Below are positions 8,726 through 16,051 of a stretch of 64,000 nt of DNA, one piece after another. Origin of the DNA: Candidatus Hodarchaeota archaeon. Its GTDB lineage: Archaea; Asgardarchaeota; Heimdallarchaeia; Hodarchaeales; Hodarchaeaceae. The DNA lies in assembly GCA_016840035.1 (NCBI GenBank), contig JAEOTC010000075.1:1-64000 (forward strand). Direction: 5' to 3'. The notes beneath the pieces are model-generated. The model was not told the origin of the DNA. It did no database searches and saw only the letters and a program-made list of their open reading frames with translations. Made by a program: the position numbers and the translations under genes. Numbering within the stretch: the stretch's first letter is position 1; each line of letters begins with the position of its first letter.

Positions 8726-8784
8726 CCAAAAGATTATTGCTTCTATTTCGTTCATCACCTCTCTTTAAAGGAGTTTAGAGGGAA

Positions 8785-8799
8785 TTTTTATTTAAATTT
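8785..8799. promoter_or_regulatory. Near-symmetric TATA-like element between divergent genes
   Basis: TTTTTATTTAAATTT can read as an archaeal TATA box on either strand. On the minus strand it would start the leader of the Roadblock gene. On the plus strand it lies 35 bases before the micro-ORF at 8834. Purine-rich DNA follows on the plus side. Confidence 0.4.
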
Positions 8800-8833
8800 G
8801 ATAGAGAGAAAGAGAAAGTCAATAGTATCGAAA

Positions 8834-8977
8834 ATGGAAATTTCGGACGAAAATGACCATGTAAAATATATCTCCATTAAGATCGAGGAGAAAGTTATTG
8901 CTTTTTCTACCGACAAAAGATTTTTTAATAAATTCTACTCACACACTCCAATTAAGTTTGAAAAGATTGTTAAATAG
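8834..8977 (+). CDS. Possible small protein (47 aa)
   Basis: An ATG-started frame of 48 codons ends 17 bases before the MFS start, in a different frame. The product is charged, with alternating hydrophobic residues (VKYISIKIEEKVIAFSTD), and looks protein-like. No Shine-Dalgarno motif is evident and no family is recognised. The TATA-like element at 8785-8799 would allow it to be the first gene of the MFS transcript. It may equally be chance. Confidence 0.3.
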   Translation: MEISDENDHVKYISIKIEEKVIAFSTDKRFFNKFYSHTPIKFEKIVK

Positions 8978-8994
8978 GTTAAAGGTGATGGTAA

Positions 8995-10359
8995 ATGGCA
9001 GAAACAGCTTCAACGAATAAATTGCCTGTATTAATTGCAGGTGTAATAGGATGGGCCCATGATGGTTTTGCTCTAGTCTTGGTGTCCTTATTAGCGACAA
9101 CAATTGCAGCAGAATTTGCAGTATCAAAAGCGGAACTCGGTTTAGTCTTTTCTCTCCAGTACGTTATGACAGTATTTGGTGCAGCTTTCTTTGGATATAT
9201 GGCTGATAAATTTGGTCGGAAACAAGTGCTTCTAATATCAGTTCTATGGGACTCTATCTTCACTGCTCTCTCAGCCTTTGCCCCTACGTTTCTAATATTT
9301 GCAATCTTGCGTTTGATTAGTGGTTTAGGTGTTTCTTGGGGGATTTCATTCTCACTTCTTTCTGAGACATTCTCATCTGATAAACGAGGTAAAGCTGGGG
9401 GTCTTGTTCATGGCACATTTGTGGTGGGATATATTGCGGCAGTTATTGTAACTCTGATCTTTGGGGACATGGCTCCGATCACTCTTGGCCCTCTTGTTCT
9501 TGAAGGTTGGAGAATTTGCTTCTTATCCGCTTTGTTTCCAATTCCGTTTTTAATTTACTTAGAGTATAGATTGGATGAATCACAGGTTTGGGTTGAACAA
9601 AAAGAAATCTTGGATAGAAGTACAAGTGAGATTGACCTTGTTGAAGAAAAGACAACAGGAATTTCGGATATTCTCCGTAGTCAATGGTTAAAATTTATGG
9701 TTCTTCTAACGGTCTTATTTTGGCTATCAGAATTCGCTTATCACGCTTTAGCTGATTGGGCGCCTACATACTTTGAATATATGTTTATCCATGAGTTACA
9801 ACAGAGCGGTGGAAATGTAGATTCCGCTCAAACTCTGGCTAGGGTACTTATGCTAGGAATAATGGTTGTAGCTGGATTTGCTTTGTATTTAACAGGTTGG
9901 GCGAGTGACAGTATAGGTAGAAAACGTGCATTTTTCTATAGCTGTGTAATTGGATTAGTAGGTGTGGTTTTCTTTGTAACCTTCAACTTTGTCACGTACA
10001 TATTTCCTTTAATAATTGTGGGATGCCTTGTATTGACCTTTTCTTTTGGAATGCATGGTGTATTTGGTGTTTGGAGCGCAGAAGTCTTCCCTACAAGATT
10101 TCGTGCGACCGCTACCTCGTTCATCTTTTCTGTTGCGAGGGCATTAGCACTTGGCGCATTTATCATTGGTCTCATTACTGATGCATTAGAACCCACAGTT
10201 GGATCAGGTCTTCCTATCGAGGAACGAGTCTTACTCGACCCGTTGGGCTTTGCTCAAGCTCTCGCCGTCGGAATGACACTATGTGTATTTGCTTATGTGG
10301 CAATGTTTTTCGTCCTACGTCTCATACCTGAAACAAGAGGTAAAGATATTACTACATAA
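8995..10359 (+). CDS. MFS transporter, sialate/metabolite:H+ symporter type
   Basis: 454 aa, twelve predicted membrane segments. It has MFS motif A in GYMADKFGRKQVLLIS after the second segment and the repeat of it in GWASDSIGRKRAFFYS in the second half. Late signatures are GVWSAEVFPTRFRATATSF and IPETRGKDI, both typical of the metabolite:H+ symporter/sugar porter branch. The ATG at 8995 follows AGGTGATG, which serves as ribosome binding site. Substrate is unknown; organic acids or sugars are the usual cargo for this branch. A strong hairpin terminator follows the stop. Confidence 0.87.
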   Translation: MAETASTNKLPVLIAGVIGWAHDGFALVLVSLLATTIAAEFAVSKAELGLVFSLQYVMTVFGAAFFGYMADKFGRKQVLLISVLWDSIFTALSAFAPTFLIFAILRLISGLGVSWGISFSLLSETFSSDKRGKAGGLVHGTFVVGYIAAVIVTLIFGDMAPITLGPLVLEGWRICFLSALFPIPFLIYLEYRLDESQVWVEQKEILDRSTSEIDLVEEKTTGISDILRSQWLKFMVLLTVLFWLSEFAYHALADWAPTYFEYMFIHELQQSGGNVDSAQTLARVLMLGIMVVAGFALYLTGWASDSIGRKRAFFYSCVIGLVGVVFFVTFNFVTYIFPLIIVGCLVLTFSFGMHGVFGVWSAEVFPTRFRATATSFIFSVARALALGAFIIGLITDALEPTVGSGLPIEERVLLDPLGFAQALAVGMTLCVFAYVAMFFVLRLIPETRGKDITT

Positions 10360-10364
10360 CTGAT

Positions 10365-10400
10365 GGAGAATCATCGGATTCTCCCTCTCCAACTTTTCTT
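10365..10400. terminator. Stem-loop terminator between convergent genes
   Basis: GGAGAATC (10365-10372) and GATTCTCC (10377-10384) form a perfect 8-bp stem with an ATCG loop, followed by a T-rich tail to about 10400. It starts 6 bases after the MFS stop and ends just before the stop of the convergent dehydrogenase. Confidence 0.65.
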
Positions 10401-10402
10401 TT

Positions 10403-11377
10403 CTAATCATATTGTTGCATCATCATCAGTAACTGGAATGTAGCAGCTTCCTTTTCTCGCATTGATTCAGTCATATCTTTAGTAGTATAGTCATGAAAAC
10501 CTTTTCCAGACTTTACTCCAAGGGTTTCTTCCTTGATCATCTTTTCTAAAAATTCAGGCGGTTGTATGGACCGATCTAATGCAGGATAAAGATACGAAAG
10601 GACATTTTTTATCGTGTCAATCCCCATCAGATCTACCATTTCAAAAACTTTCATTACAGGTAACCTTAATCCTAATCCGTACCTTACCGTGGTTTCTAGA
10701 TCATTAACATCCATGACTTCATTATCTACTAAGTACATCAGTTCTCTAAATACTGCTGCTTGTAAACGATTATGCACATACCCAGGAATATCCTTTTTCA
10801 CTAAAACTGGACGTTTATTGACATTTGTTAGTAAATCTGTGATTACAGCAATAGTCTCATCAGAAGTTTGAGCTCCTTTTACTATTTCAACTAAAGGCAT
10901 AAGGAGTGGAGGATTCATGAAATGTGTACCAATTACTCTTTCAGGATTTTGAGTTACCTTGGCAATTTCAGAAATACTTAGGCCTGAGGAATTTGTTGCT
11001 AGGATCGTATCGGATGATACTATTCCCTCTATCTCTTTGAAGAATTTCTGTTTGAGTTCGATCTTCTCTGGAATTACTTCAATAATTAGTTGGGATTCAC
11101 TCAGATCATTTAATTCAGAAACGAATTGAATTCGATCCCTTGCAACTTTAAGATCATCACTACTAAAAATTCCCACGCTCTCTACTTTAGTAAAATCTTC
11201 TTCCATCCGTTTTTGAGCATTCTCAATTGCTTCGCTAGATATATCAAATAATTTTATAGAAAAATCAAAAGAAGATCCAAATATTGCGAGAATTTCTGCT
11301 ATTCCAGGTCCCATTACCCCAACTCCAACAATTCCTATGTTTTTGATAGAATTTAAGTCCATTTTAGTCACCAACAT
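10403..11377 (-). CDS. 3-hydroxyacyl-CoA dehydrogenase family (3-hydroxybutyryl-CoA dehydrogenase-like)
   Basis: 324 aa. The Rossmann motif GIVGVGVMGPGIAE starts about residue 16; a second in-frame Met at residue 6 (MDLNSIKN) is an equally good start. The catalytic set is present: Ser/Asn in TNSSGLSI, His in GTHFMNPP, Glu in LVEIVKG and Asn in PGYVHNRLQ. The C-terminal domain ends in the usual GVKSGKGFHDY. The enzyme interconverts 3-hydroxyacyl-CoA and 3-ketoacyl-CoA with NAD. It is the last of three minus-strand genes, 15 bases after the epimerase-like gene. The exact acyl substrate cannot be assigned. Confidence 0.88.
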   Translation of the reverse strand: MLVTKMDLNSIKNIGIVGVGVMGPGIAEILAIFGSSFDFSIKLFDISSEAIENAQKRMEEDFTKVESVGIFSSDDLKVARDRIQFVSELNDLSESQLIIEVIPEKIELKQKFFKEIEGIVSSDTILATNSSGLSISEIAKVTQNPERVIGTHFMNPPLLMPLVEIVKGAQTSDETIAVITDLLTNVNKRPVLVKKDIPGYVHNRLQAAVFRELMYLVDNEVMDVNDLETTVRYGLGLRLPVMKVFEMVDLMGIDTIKNVLSYLYPALDRSIQPPEFLEKMIKEETLGVKSGKGFHDYTTKDMTESMREKEAATFQLLMMMQQYD

Positions 11378-11392
11378 ATTAATATCATAATA

Positions 11393-12361
11393 CTAAATTA
11401 TATATTCGGGGTTCGCTCTTACTTCGGCAATAAAATCTTTAACCATCTCCTCTGGTGAGAAAGATGGTGAGTAGTTAAGATCATTAAAAACAGCATCACT
11501 TTCTCCTTTCATCATGGACCAGCTCCGAAGCATGAAGGTCAATTCTGGATCAGGGTCATATTCAATAATCACATCTGGAATCTCATTTCGGACGAGTTCC
11601 GCTAGTTCCTCTGCTTTCATCCATACACCATCAATATTATATGTATTTTCAGGAATATGTTCGTGATTATGGAGACTTACAAGAAATTTGGTTGAATCCT
11701 TAATATATATTACTGGAACAGCAATATCTTCCTCCACATTGCAAATTGCTTTCTCTCCTTGGGCAGGATATTGAATAATATTATTGGCAAAAATGGTCAT
11801 CCCTTTTCCAGTACGACCAGGGCCAATTAATGCAGGAAATCGAATTGAAGTGAATTTAACTCCCTTTCTACGATGATAAAAAGTCCCCAGTACTTCCGAG
11901 CAGACTTTTCCCACACCGTACATTGTCCATGGATCACGATACGATCGTTCTGTTACTGGGAGCTCAACCCCAGGACCATAGATAGCTCCAGAACTGGAAT
12001 AAATGACATGAGAAATGTTAAACTCACGAGCACATTCCAGAATGTTAAAAGTTCCTTGAATATTTATATTAAAAGCATTGGTTAATTCAGATTCCGTTAA
12101 TGGTGGCATTAAACTACCAAAGTGATAAAGAGTCGAAATATTCTCAGCTTTACCAACATGGGAAAATACTTCCGCTCGATTTGAAACATCACTTTTAATT
12201 ATTGATACACGAGGGTTACCTTTCAGTGATTTTACTCGTTTCTCATTGATATAGTAGTCCATCAATAATAAATTTTCATCTGTTGCTTCTAAAAGAGCTT
12301 TAGCTAGAAAAGAGCCGATAAATCCTGTTCCGCCTATGATAGCTATCGTCACATTCCTCAC
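11393..12361 (-). CDS. NAD-dependent epimerase/dehydratase (extended SDR)
   Basis: 322 aa. The NAD motif is GGTGFIGSFLA close to the N-terminus. The catalytic triad is visible as SSSGAIYGPG (Ser) and YGVGK (Tyr and Lys). IRFPALIGPGRTGKG and the C-terminal substrate domain with MKAEELAELVRN follow. The sequence resembles the UDP-galactose-4-epimerase-like L-threonine 3-dehydrogenase and related atypical branches (SSGAIYG, ALIGPGR), so an amino- or hydroxy-acid substrate is possible as well as a nucleotide sugar. It sits between a ThDP-dependent lyase and a hydroxyacyl-CoA dehydrogenase, which favours a small-molecule metabolic role over cell-surface sugar work. Confidence 0.8.
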   Translation of the reverse strand: MRNVTIAIIGGTGFIGSFLAKALLEATDENLLLMDYYINEKRVKSLKGNPRVSIIKSDVSNRAEVFSHVGKAENISTLYHFGSLMPPLTESELTNAFNINIQGTFNILECAREFNISHVIYSSSGAIYGPGVELPVTERSYRDPWTMYGVGKVCSEVLGTFYHRRKGVKFTSIRFPALIGPGRTGKGMTIFANNIIQYPAQGEKAICNVEEDIAVPVIYIKDSTKFLVSLHNHEHIPENTYNIDGVWMKAEELAELVRNEIPDVIIEYDPDPELTFMLRSWSMMKGESDAVFNDLNYSPSFSPEEMVKDFIAEVRANPEYII

Positions 12362-12370
12362 TCCAAATAA

Positions 12371-14080
12371 TTATTCCCAAAATGATGGATCCGCTTTTGC
12401 TGCTGCACTTTGGTTTAAAATGTTTGTAACAGAACCATCCACCCTCACATCTACAACCGAGACTCCGTCGCTATTAATTGCACGTTTAATCGCAGAAGGT
12501 ACATCTTCTGGACGAGTAACTAGTTCCCCTTGGCCTCCAAGACTTTCAGCAAATTTAACGTAATCAATATGCTTTTTTTCATCTAAGGTGGTTCCAATGC
12601 GTTCTCCCCAAGATAAATCTTGATTATGTGCAATCATTCCCCATAAGGAATCATTTTCAATGATTATTGTCAAAGGTAAGTCATATCGGACTGCTGTATC
12701 GATCTCTGCTCCATTGAATAAGAAAGATCCATCTCCTGAAAGCACGATGATATTCTTATCAGGTTCGGCTAGTTTTCCAGCAATTCCCATTGGTAAACCT
12801 GCACCGAGATGCCCAGTTGGACCATGAGATCCGATTATCTGGCCTGGATACGTTGCTTTCAAAATAATATTTGCCCAAACCGTAGTATCTCCTCCATCTA
12901 GGTATAACCTAGTATTTTCGTCGAGAAATTGTTGAATATCTTTAGTCAGTTTTTGGGGTTTGATTGGTACTTCGCTTGAATCCACTGGTCCACTTATCAT
13001 TTCTTCAAGCTGGTTACGATCTCCTTTTATCGTCTTTGCCCATTCATTATGTAGATTTACCTTAGCTTTTAATTTTATTACTGTGCCTAAGAGTTGTTCC
13101 AAGAAAGGATTTATTGAGCAGGCTATTCCAAGTTCTAGTGGGCGATTCTTTCCTACTGCGGTTGCTTCTGGATCAACATGTACTAATTTTACATCTTCAG
13201 AATAAAATGCTGGATTTGTTCCATACCCCTGGTATTCTCCGAATATGACACCTAAAGCAAGAATAAAATCAGCTTGGTTTAGTAAGATGTTCTGAATTGC
13301 ACTCCCGATAGCCAAAGGATGAAGTTCTGGAATCGATCCTTTACCTAAATCATCATATGCAACTGGGATGGACAAATATTCCGCTAAAGTTAAAAGATTG
13401 GCCGAAGCCGATCCCCAATAGACTCCACTTCCCGCAATTATAACTGGGTTTTTTGCCTCTAATAACTGATCAGCCACTTTCTTTACAAGTAATGGATCAG
13501 GATATCTATATCCCTGAGGACGATATTGTTCTGGATTTAATCCATAGAATGGTTTTGCACGATCAATCTCTGTCTCGAGAGTGAGGATGTCAACTGGAAT
13601 ATCAAGTAAGACTGGCCCCATATTTTCTGCCATGCTTGCTCTAAAAGCTTCTTGCATGTATTCGGGTATCCGATGAGTATCATATACCATTCGTGCATAT
13701 TTTGTCGTCGGTGTAGCCAGTGGTAGATGTTCTACTTCCTGAGCTGCATGTTTATTGAGATCTCTTAAAGCAGTATGTCCTGTAATGGCGATTACAGGAC
13801 TATGAGCATAATAAGCACTAATTAACGCTGGAAGTACATTTGAAAAACCTGGACCAGCAGTTACTAAACAGACTCCGGGAGTTCGAGTTGTTTTAGCCCA
13901 GCCTTCTGCTGCATTTCCAGCAGCTTGTTCATGTCTAGTCGTGATGATAGGTATACCCTCTTCTACCAGTCCTTTATAGATTGGGTTGATATGTCCTCCC
14001 GATAATGTGAAGACATACTGCACATCCTCTAGTTTCAAACTTTTTGCTACGAAAGAGCCACCTGATAACCGTTCTGTCAC
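12371..14080 (-). CDS. ThDP-dependent enzyme of the acetolactate synthase / 2-hydroxyacyl-CoA lyase family
   Basis: 569 aa, the usual length. The N-terminal ThDP-pyrimidine domain has the catalytic Glu in TRHEQAAGNAAEGWA, and AGPGFSNVLPAL follows. A middle FAD/nucleotide-type domain follows (NPVIIAGSGVYWG). The C-terminal domain has the ThDP/Mg motif SGDGSFLFNGAEIDTAVRYD with the Asn in IIIENDSLWG. Members carboligate or cleave 2-keto or 2-hydroxyacyl substrates. No small regulatory subunit lies nearby, which argues against true acetolactate synthase. It is first in a three-gene minus-strand run, 9 bases before the epimerase-like gene. Best general name: ThDP-dependent lyase/synthase. Confidence 0.85.
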   Translation of the reverse strand: MTERLSGGSFVAKSLKLEDVQYVFTLSGGHINPIYKGLVEEGIPIITTRHEQAAGNAAEGWAKTTRTPGVCLVTAGPGFSNVLPALISAYYAHSPVIAITGHTALRDLNKHAAQEVEHLPLATPTTKYARMVYDTHRIPEYMQEAFRASMAENMGPVLLDIPVDILTLETEIDRAKPFYGLNPEQYRPQGYRYPDPLLVKKVADQLLEAKNPVIIAGSGVYWGSASANLLTLAEYLSIPVAYDDLGKGSIPELHPLAIGSAIQNILLNQADFILALGVIFGEYQGYGTNPAFYSEDVKLVHVDPEATAVGKNRPLELGIACSINPFLEQLLGTVIKLKAKVNLHNEWAKTIKGDRNQLEEMISGPVDSSEVPIKPQKLTKDIQQFLDENTRLYLDGGDTTVWANIILKATYPGQIIGSHGPTGHLGAGLPMGIAGKLAEPDKNIIVLSGDGSFLFNGAEIDTAVRYDLPLTIIIENDSLWGMIAHNQDLSWGERIGTTLDEKKHIDYVKFAESLGGQGELVTRPEDVPSAIKRAINSDGVSVVDVRVDGSVTNILNQSAAAKADPSFWE

Positions 14081-14195
14081 TTTATTCCACCAAGACTATA
14101 CACTAATTCTGCCCAGTTAAAGTACTTCAGCAGAGGGAGTACTCCCATATTTTTGAGAGAGATTTTTATTAATTTCGAATTTCAAATTTTATTCG

Positions 14196-16049
14196 ATGAA
14201 AATGTCCAATGGGTTTTATAATCGACTTGTACGAATCAATCTTTCCACAAATGAAATAAAAAAGGAAAAATTACCGGAAAATGCTGTAGAAAACTTCATG
14301 GGTGGGAAAGGTTTGGGAGCGTTTATTTTAACAAAAGAATTGAAGCCAGGGATTGATCCGTTAGGATCTGAAAATAAGATCATACTATCCACTGGTCCTC
14401 TACAGGGTTCAGTAGTACCGATATGTGGTCGTTACTGTATTGTGACCAAATCACCTCTTACTGGATTATTTTTAGATTCTCATGCCGGAGGATTTATAGG
14501 CCCAGAATTAAAGTTCGCTGGTTATGATGCGATTATTGTTGAAGGTAGAGCGAGTTCTCCTTGCTTTATTTCAATTATTAATGAAGAGGTTAAGATAAAC
14601 AAAGCAGAAAAACTCAAGGGTCTGACAACCTTGGCAAAAGAGATCAAGTTCAAAGAAATTATCAAGGAACCCAAGGCAAAAATTATGTCGATTGGTCCCG
14701 CAGGTGAAAATTTAGTTAAGTACGCTTGTGTTACAAGTGATAGTTTCCGAAATACTGGCCGAGGTGGTGTAGGAGCTGTATTTGGAAGTAAAAATCTTCT
14801 TGGAATAGCAATAAGAGGGAGTAATCGTGATATTTCCGTATTCAATTTAACTGATTTAAAACAAAAGGCATTAGATCTTCGAAAACGAGCATCAAAAGGA
14901 AAAGAAATTGATCATTGGATTTATAGAATTGGAACACCCGCTCTCTTCAATTTATCCTCTGACCGTGATCAGTTACCTGTCCGTAATTTTCAATTTGGGA
15001 CTTTAAACGATGAAGCTTCGACTCTGGGAGAAGATGCCCTTAAAAAATATAGTACCAGGAAGAAACCCTGTTATAAATGTGTAATCCAGTGTGCACATAT
15101 CTTTGGTGGAGATTTATCATTTAAAGATGACGATAAACATATTGCAGCTGTTCCTGAATATGAAACTTTGGGATTAATTGGTTCTAGCTGCGCAGTAAAA
15201 TATGAAACTGTAGTAGAAGCGAACTACCTTTTAAATAAGTATGGACTTGATTCGATTAGTACAGGTAGCACGATTGCATTTTTTATGGAGTGTAGTGAAC
15301 GGGGAATAGTGCCAAAAGAATATCAGTCTGAACAGATAAATTTTGGAGATGATCAAGGACTACTAGATCTAATACCTAAGATTGCATACAGACAAGGTGT
15401 CGGGAAAATCTTAGCTGAAGGAACTAAGAGAGTGTCAGAACTATTTGGTCAAGAATCAGATAAGTTTGCAATACATGTAAAAGGTCTTGAGATGGCAGCT
15501 TGGGATCCTAGAGGACGATTAGCATTGGGATTGAGTTATGCAACAGCAGCCGTGGGAGCTTCGCACCTCCGAGGTTGGCCAACTACAATGAAAATTCCCA
15601 AAGATGAGGATGTTACACCAGAAGTAGTACAAACATTAGTTTCGGAACAAGATCTAAAACTGATTAAAGATAGTCTGATCATATGTCACTTCACTCACTC
15701 CATTATCCCCGCTTTAAATCTTCAAGATGTACAAACACTTTATGAAGCATCTATGGGAGGTTCTCAAAGCATTCGTGATATCGCGCAAAATATTTGGAGT
15801 TTAACCCGATATTTCAATATGCGAGAATTCCAATTACATAATTCTACTGCAGGGGACTTTGATACTTTACCTCATCGTATTCTTCAGGAACCACTACCTT
15901 CTGGAACTGCTGAAGGGTCCAAAGCATTTAATTCTACCAAAGATTTCCAACAAGGTCTGAAGTATTTGTATCAAATGAGACGTTGTGACGAGAACGGTGA
16001 ATTAATAGATTCAGAAGCGGAAAGAATGAAAAATTTTGTTGGAATTTAA
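14196..16049 (+). CDS. Aldehyde:ferredoxin oxidoreductase (tungstopterin enzyme)
   Basis: 617 aa, the normal AOR length. The N-terminal pterin domain shows FMGGKGLGAFIL and SPLTGLFLDSHAGGFIGPELK, followed by GRGGVGAVFGSKNLLGIAI. The 4Fe-4S ligands are C292, C295 and C299 (CYKCVIQC) and very likely C497 (LIICHFTH). The AOR family oxidises aldehydes to acids and reduces ferredoxin, using a tungsten bis-pterin cofactor. The gene is divergent from the ThDP-lyase gene, with 115 bases between them that must hold both promoters. Supply of aldehydes by that lyase or by 2-oxoacid decarboxylation is a reasonable but unproven link. A second ATG lies at 14202. Confidence 0.92.
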   Translation: MKMSNGFYNRLVRINLSTNEIKKEKLPENAVENFMGGKGLGAFILTKELKPGIDPLGSENKIILSTGPLQGSVVPICGRYCIVTKSPLTGLFLDSHAGGFIGPELKFAGYDAIIVEGRASSPCFISIINEEVKINKAEKLKGLTTLAKEIKFKEIIKEPKAKIMSIGPAGENLVKYACVTSDSFRNTGRGGVGAVFGSKNLLGIAIRGSNRDISVFNLTDLKQKALDLRKRASKGKEIDHWIYRIGTPALFNLSSDRDQLPVRNFQFGTLNDEASTLGEDALKKYSTRKKPCYKCVIQCAHIFGGDLSFKDDDKHIAAVPEYETLGLIGSSCAVKYETVVEANYLLNKYGLDSISTGSTIAFFMECSERGIVPKEYQSEQINFGDDQGLLDLIPKIAYRQGVGKILAEGTKRVSELFGQESDKFAIHVKGLEMAAWDPRGRLALGLSYATAAVGASHLRGWPTTMKIPKDEDVTPEVVQTLVSEQDLKLIKDSLIICHFTHSIIPALNLQDVQTLYEASMGGSQSIRDIAQNIWSLTRYFNMREFQLHNSTAGDFDTLPHRILQEPLPSGTAEGSKAFNSTKDFQQGLKYLYQMRRCDENGELIDSEAERMKNFVGI

Positions 16050-16051
16050 GA

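Noticed and set aside
8660-8730. tRNA or intron-containing tRNA, suggested by GGTTGATCCC and nested stems
   Set aside because: No T-loop consensus, no D-arm and the stems do not give a cloverleaf on either strand.
8600-8770. C/D box sRNA, from GTGATGA and CTGA on the minus strand
   Set aside because: Distance between the boxes is about 90 bases with no D'/C' pair at proper spacing.
14522-14845. 107-codon minus-strand open frame
   Set aside because: Shadow of the AOR gene, whose motifs are clear on the plus strand.
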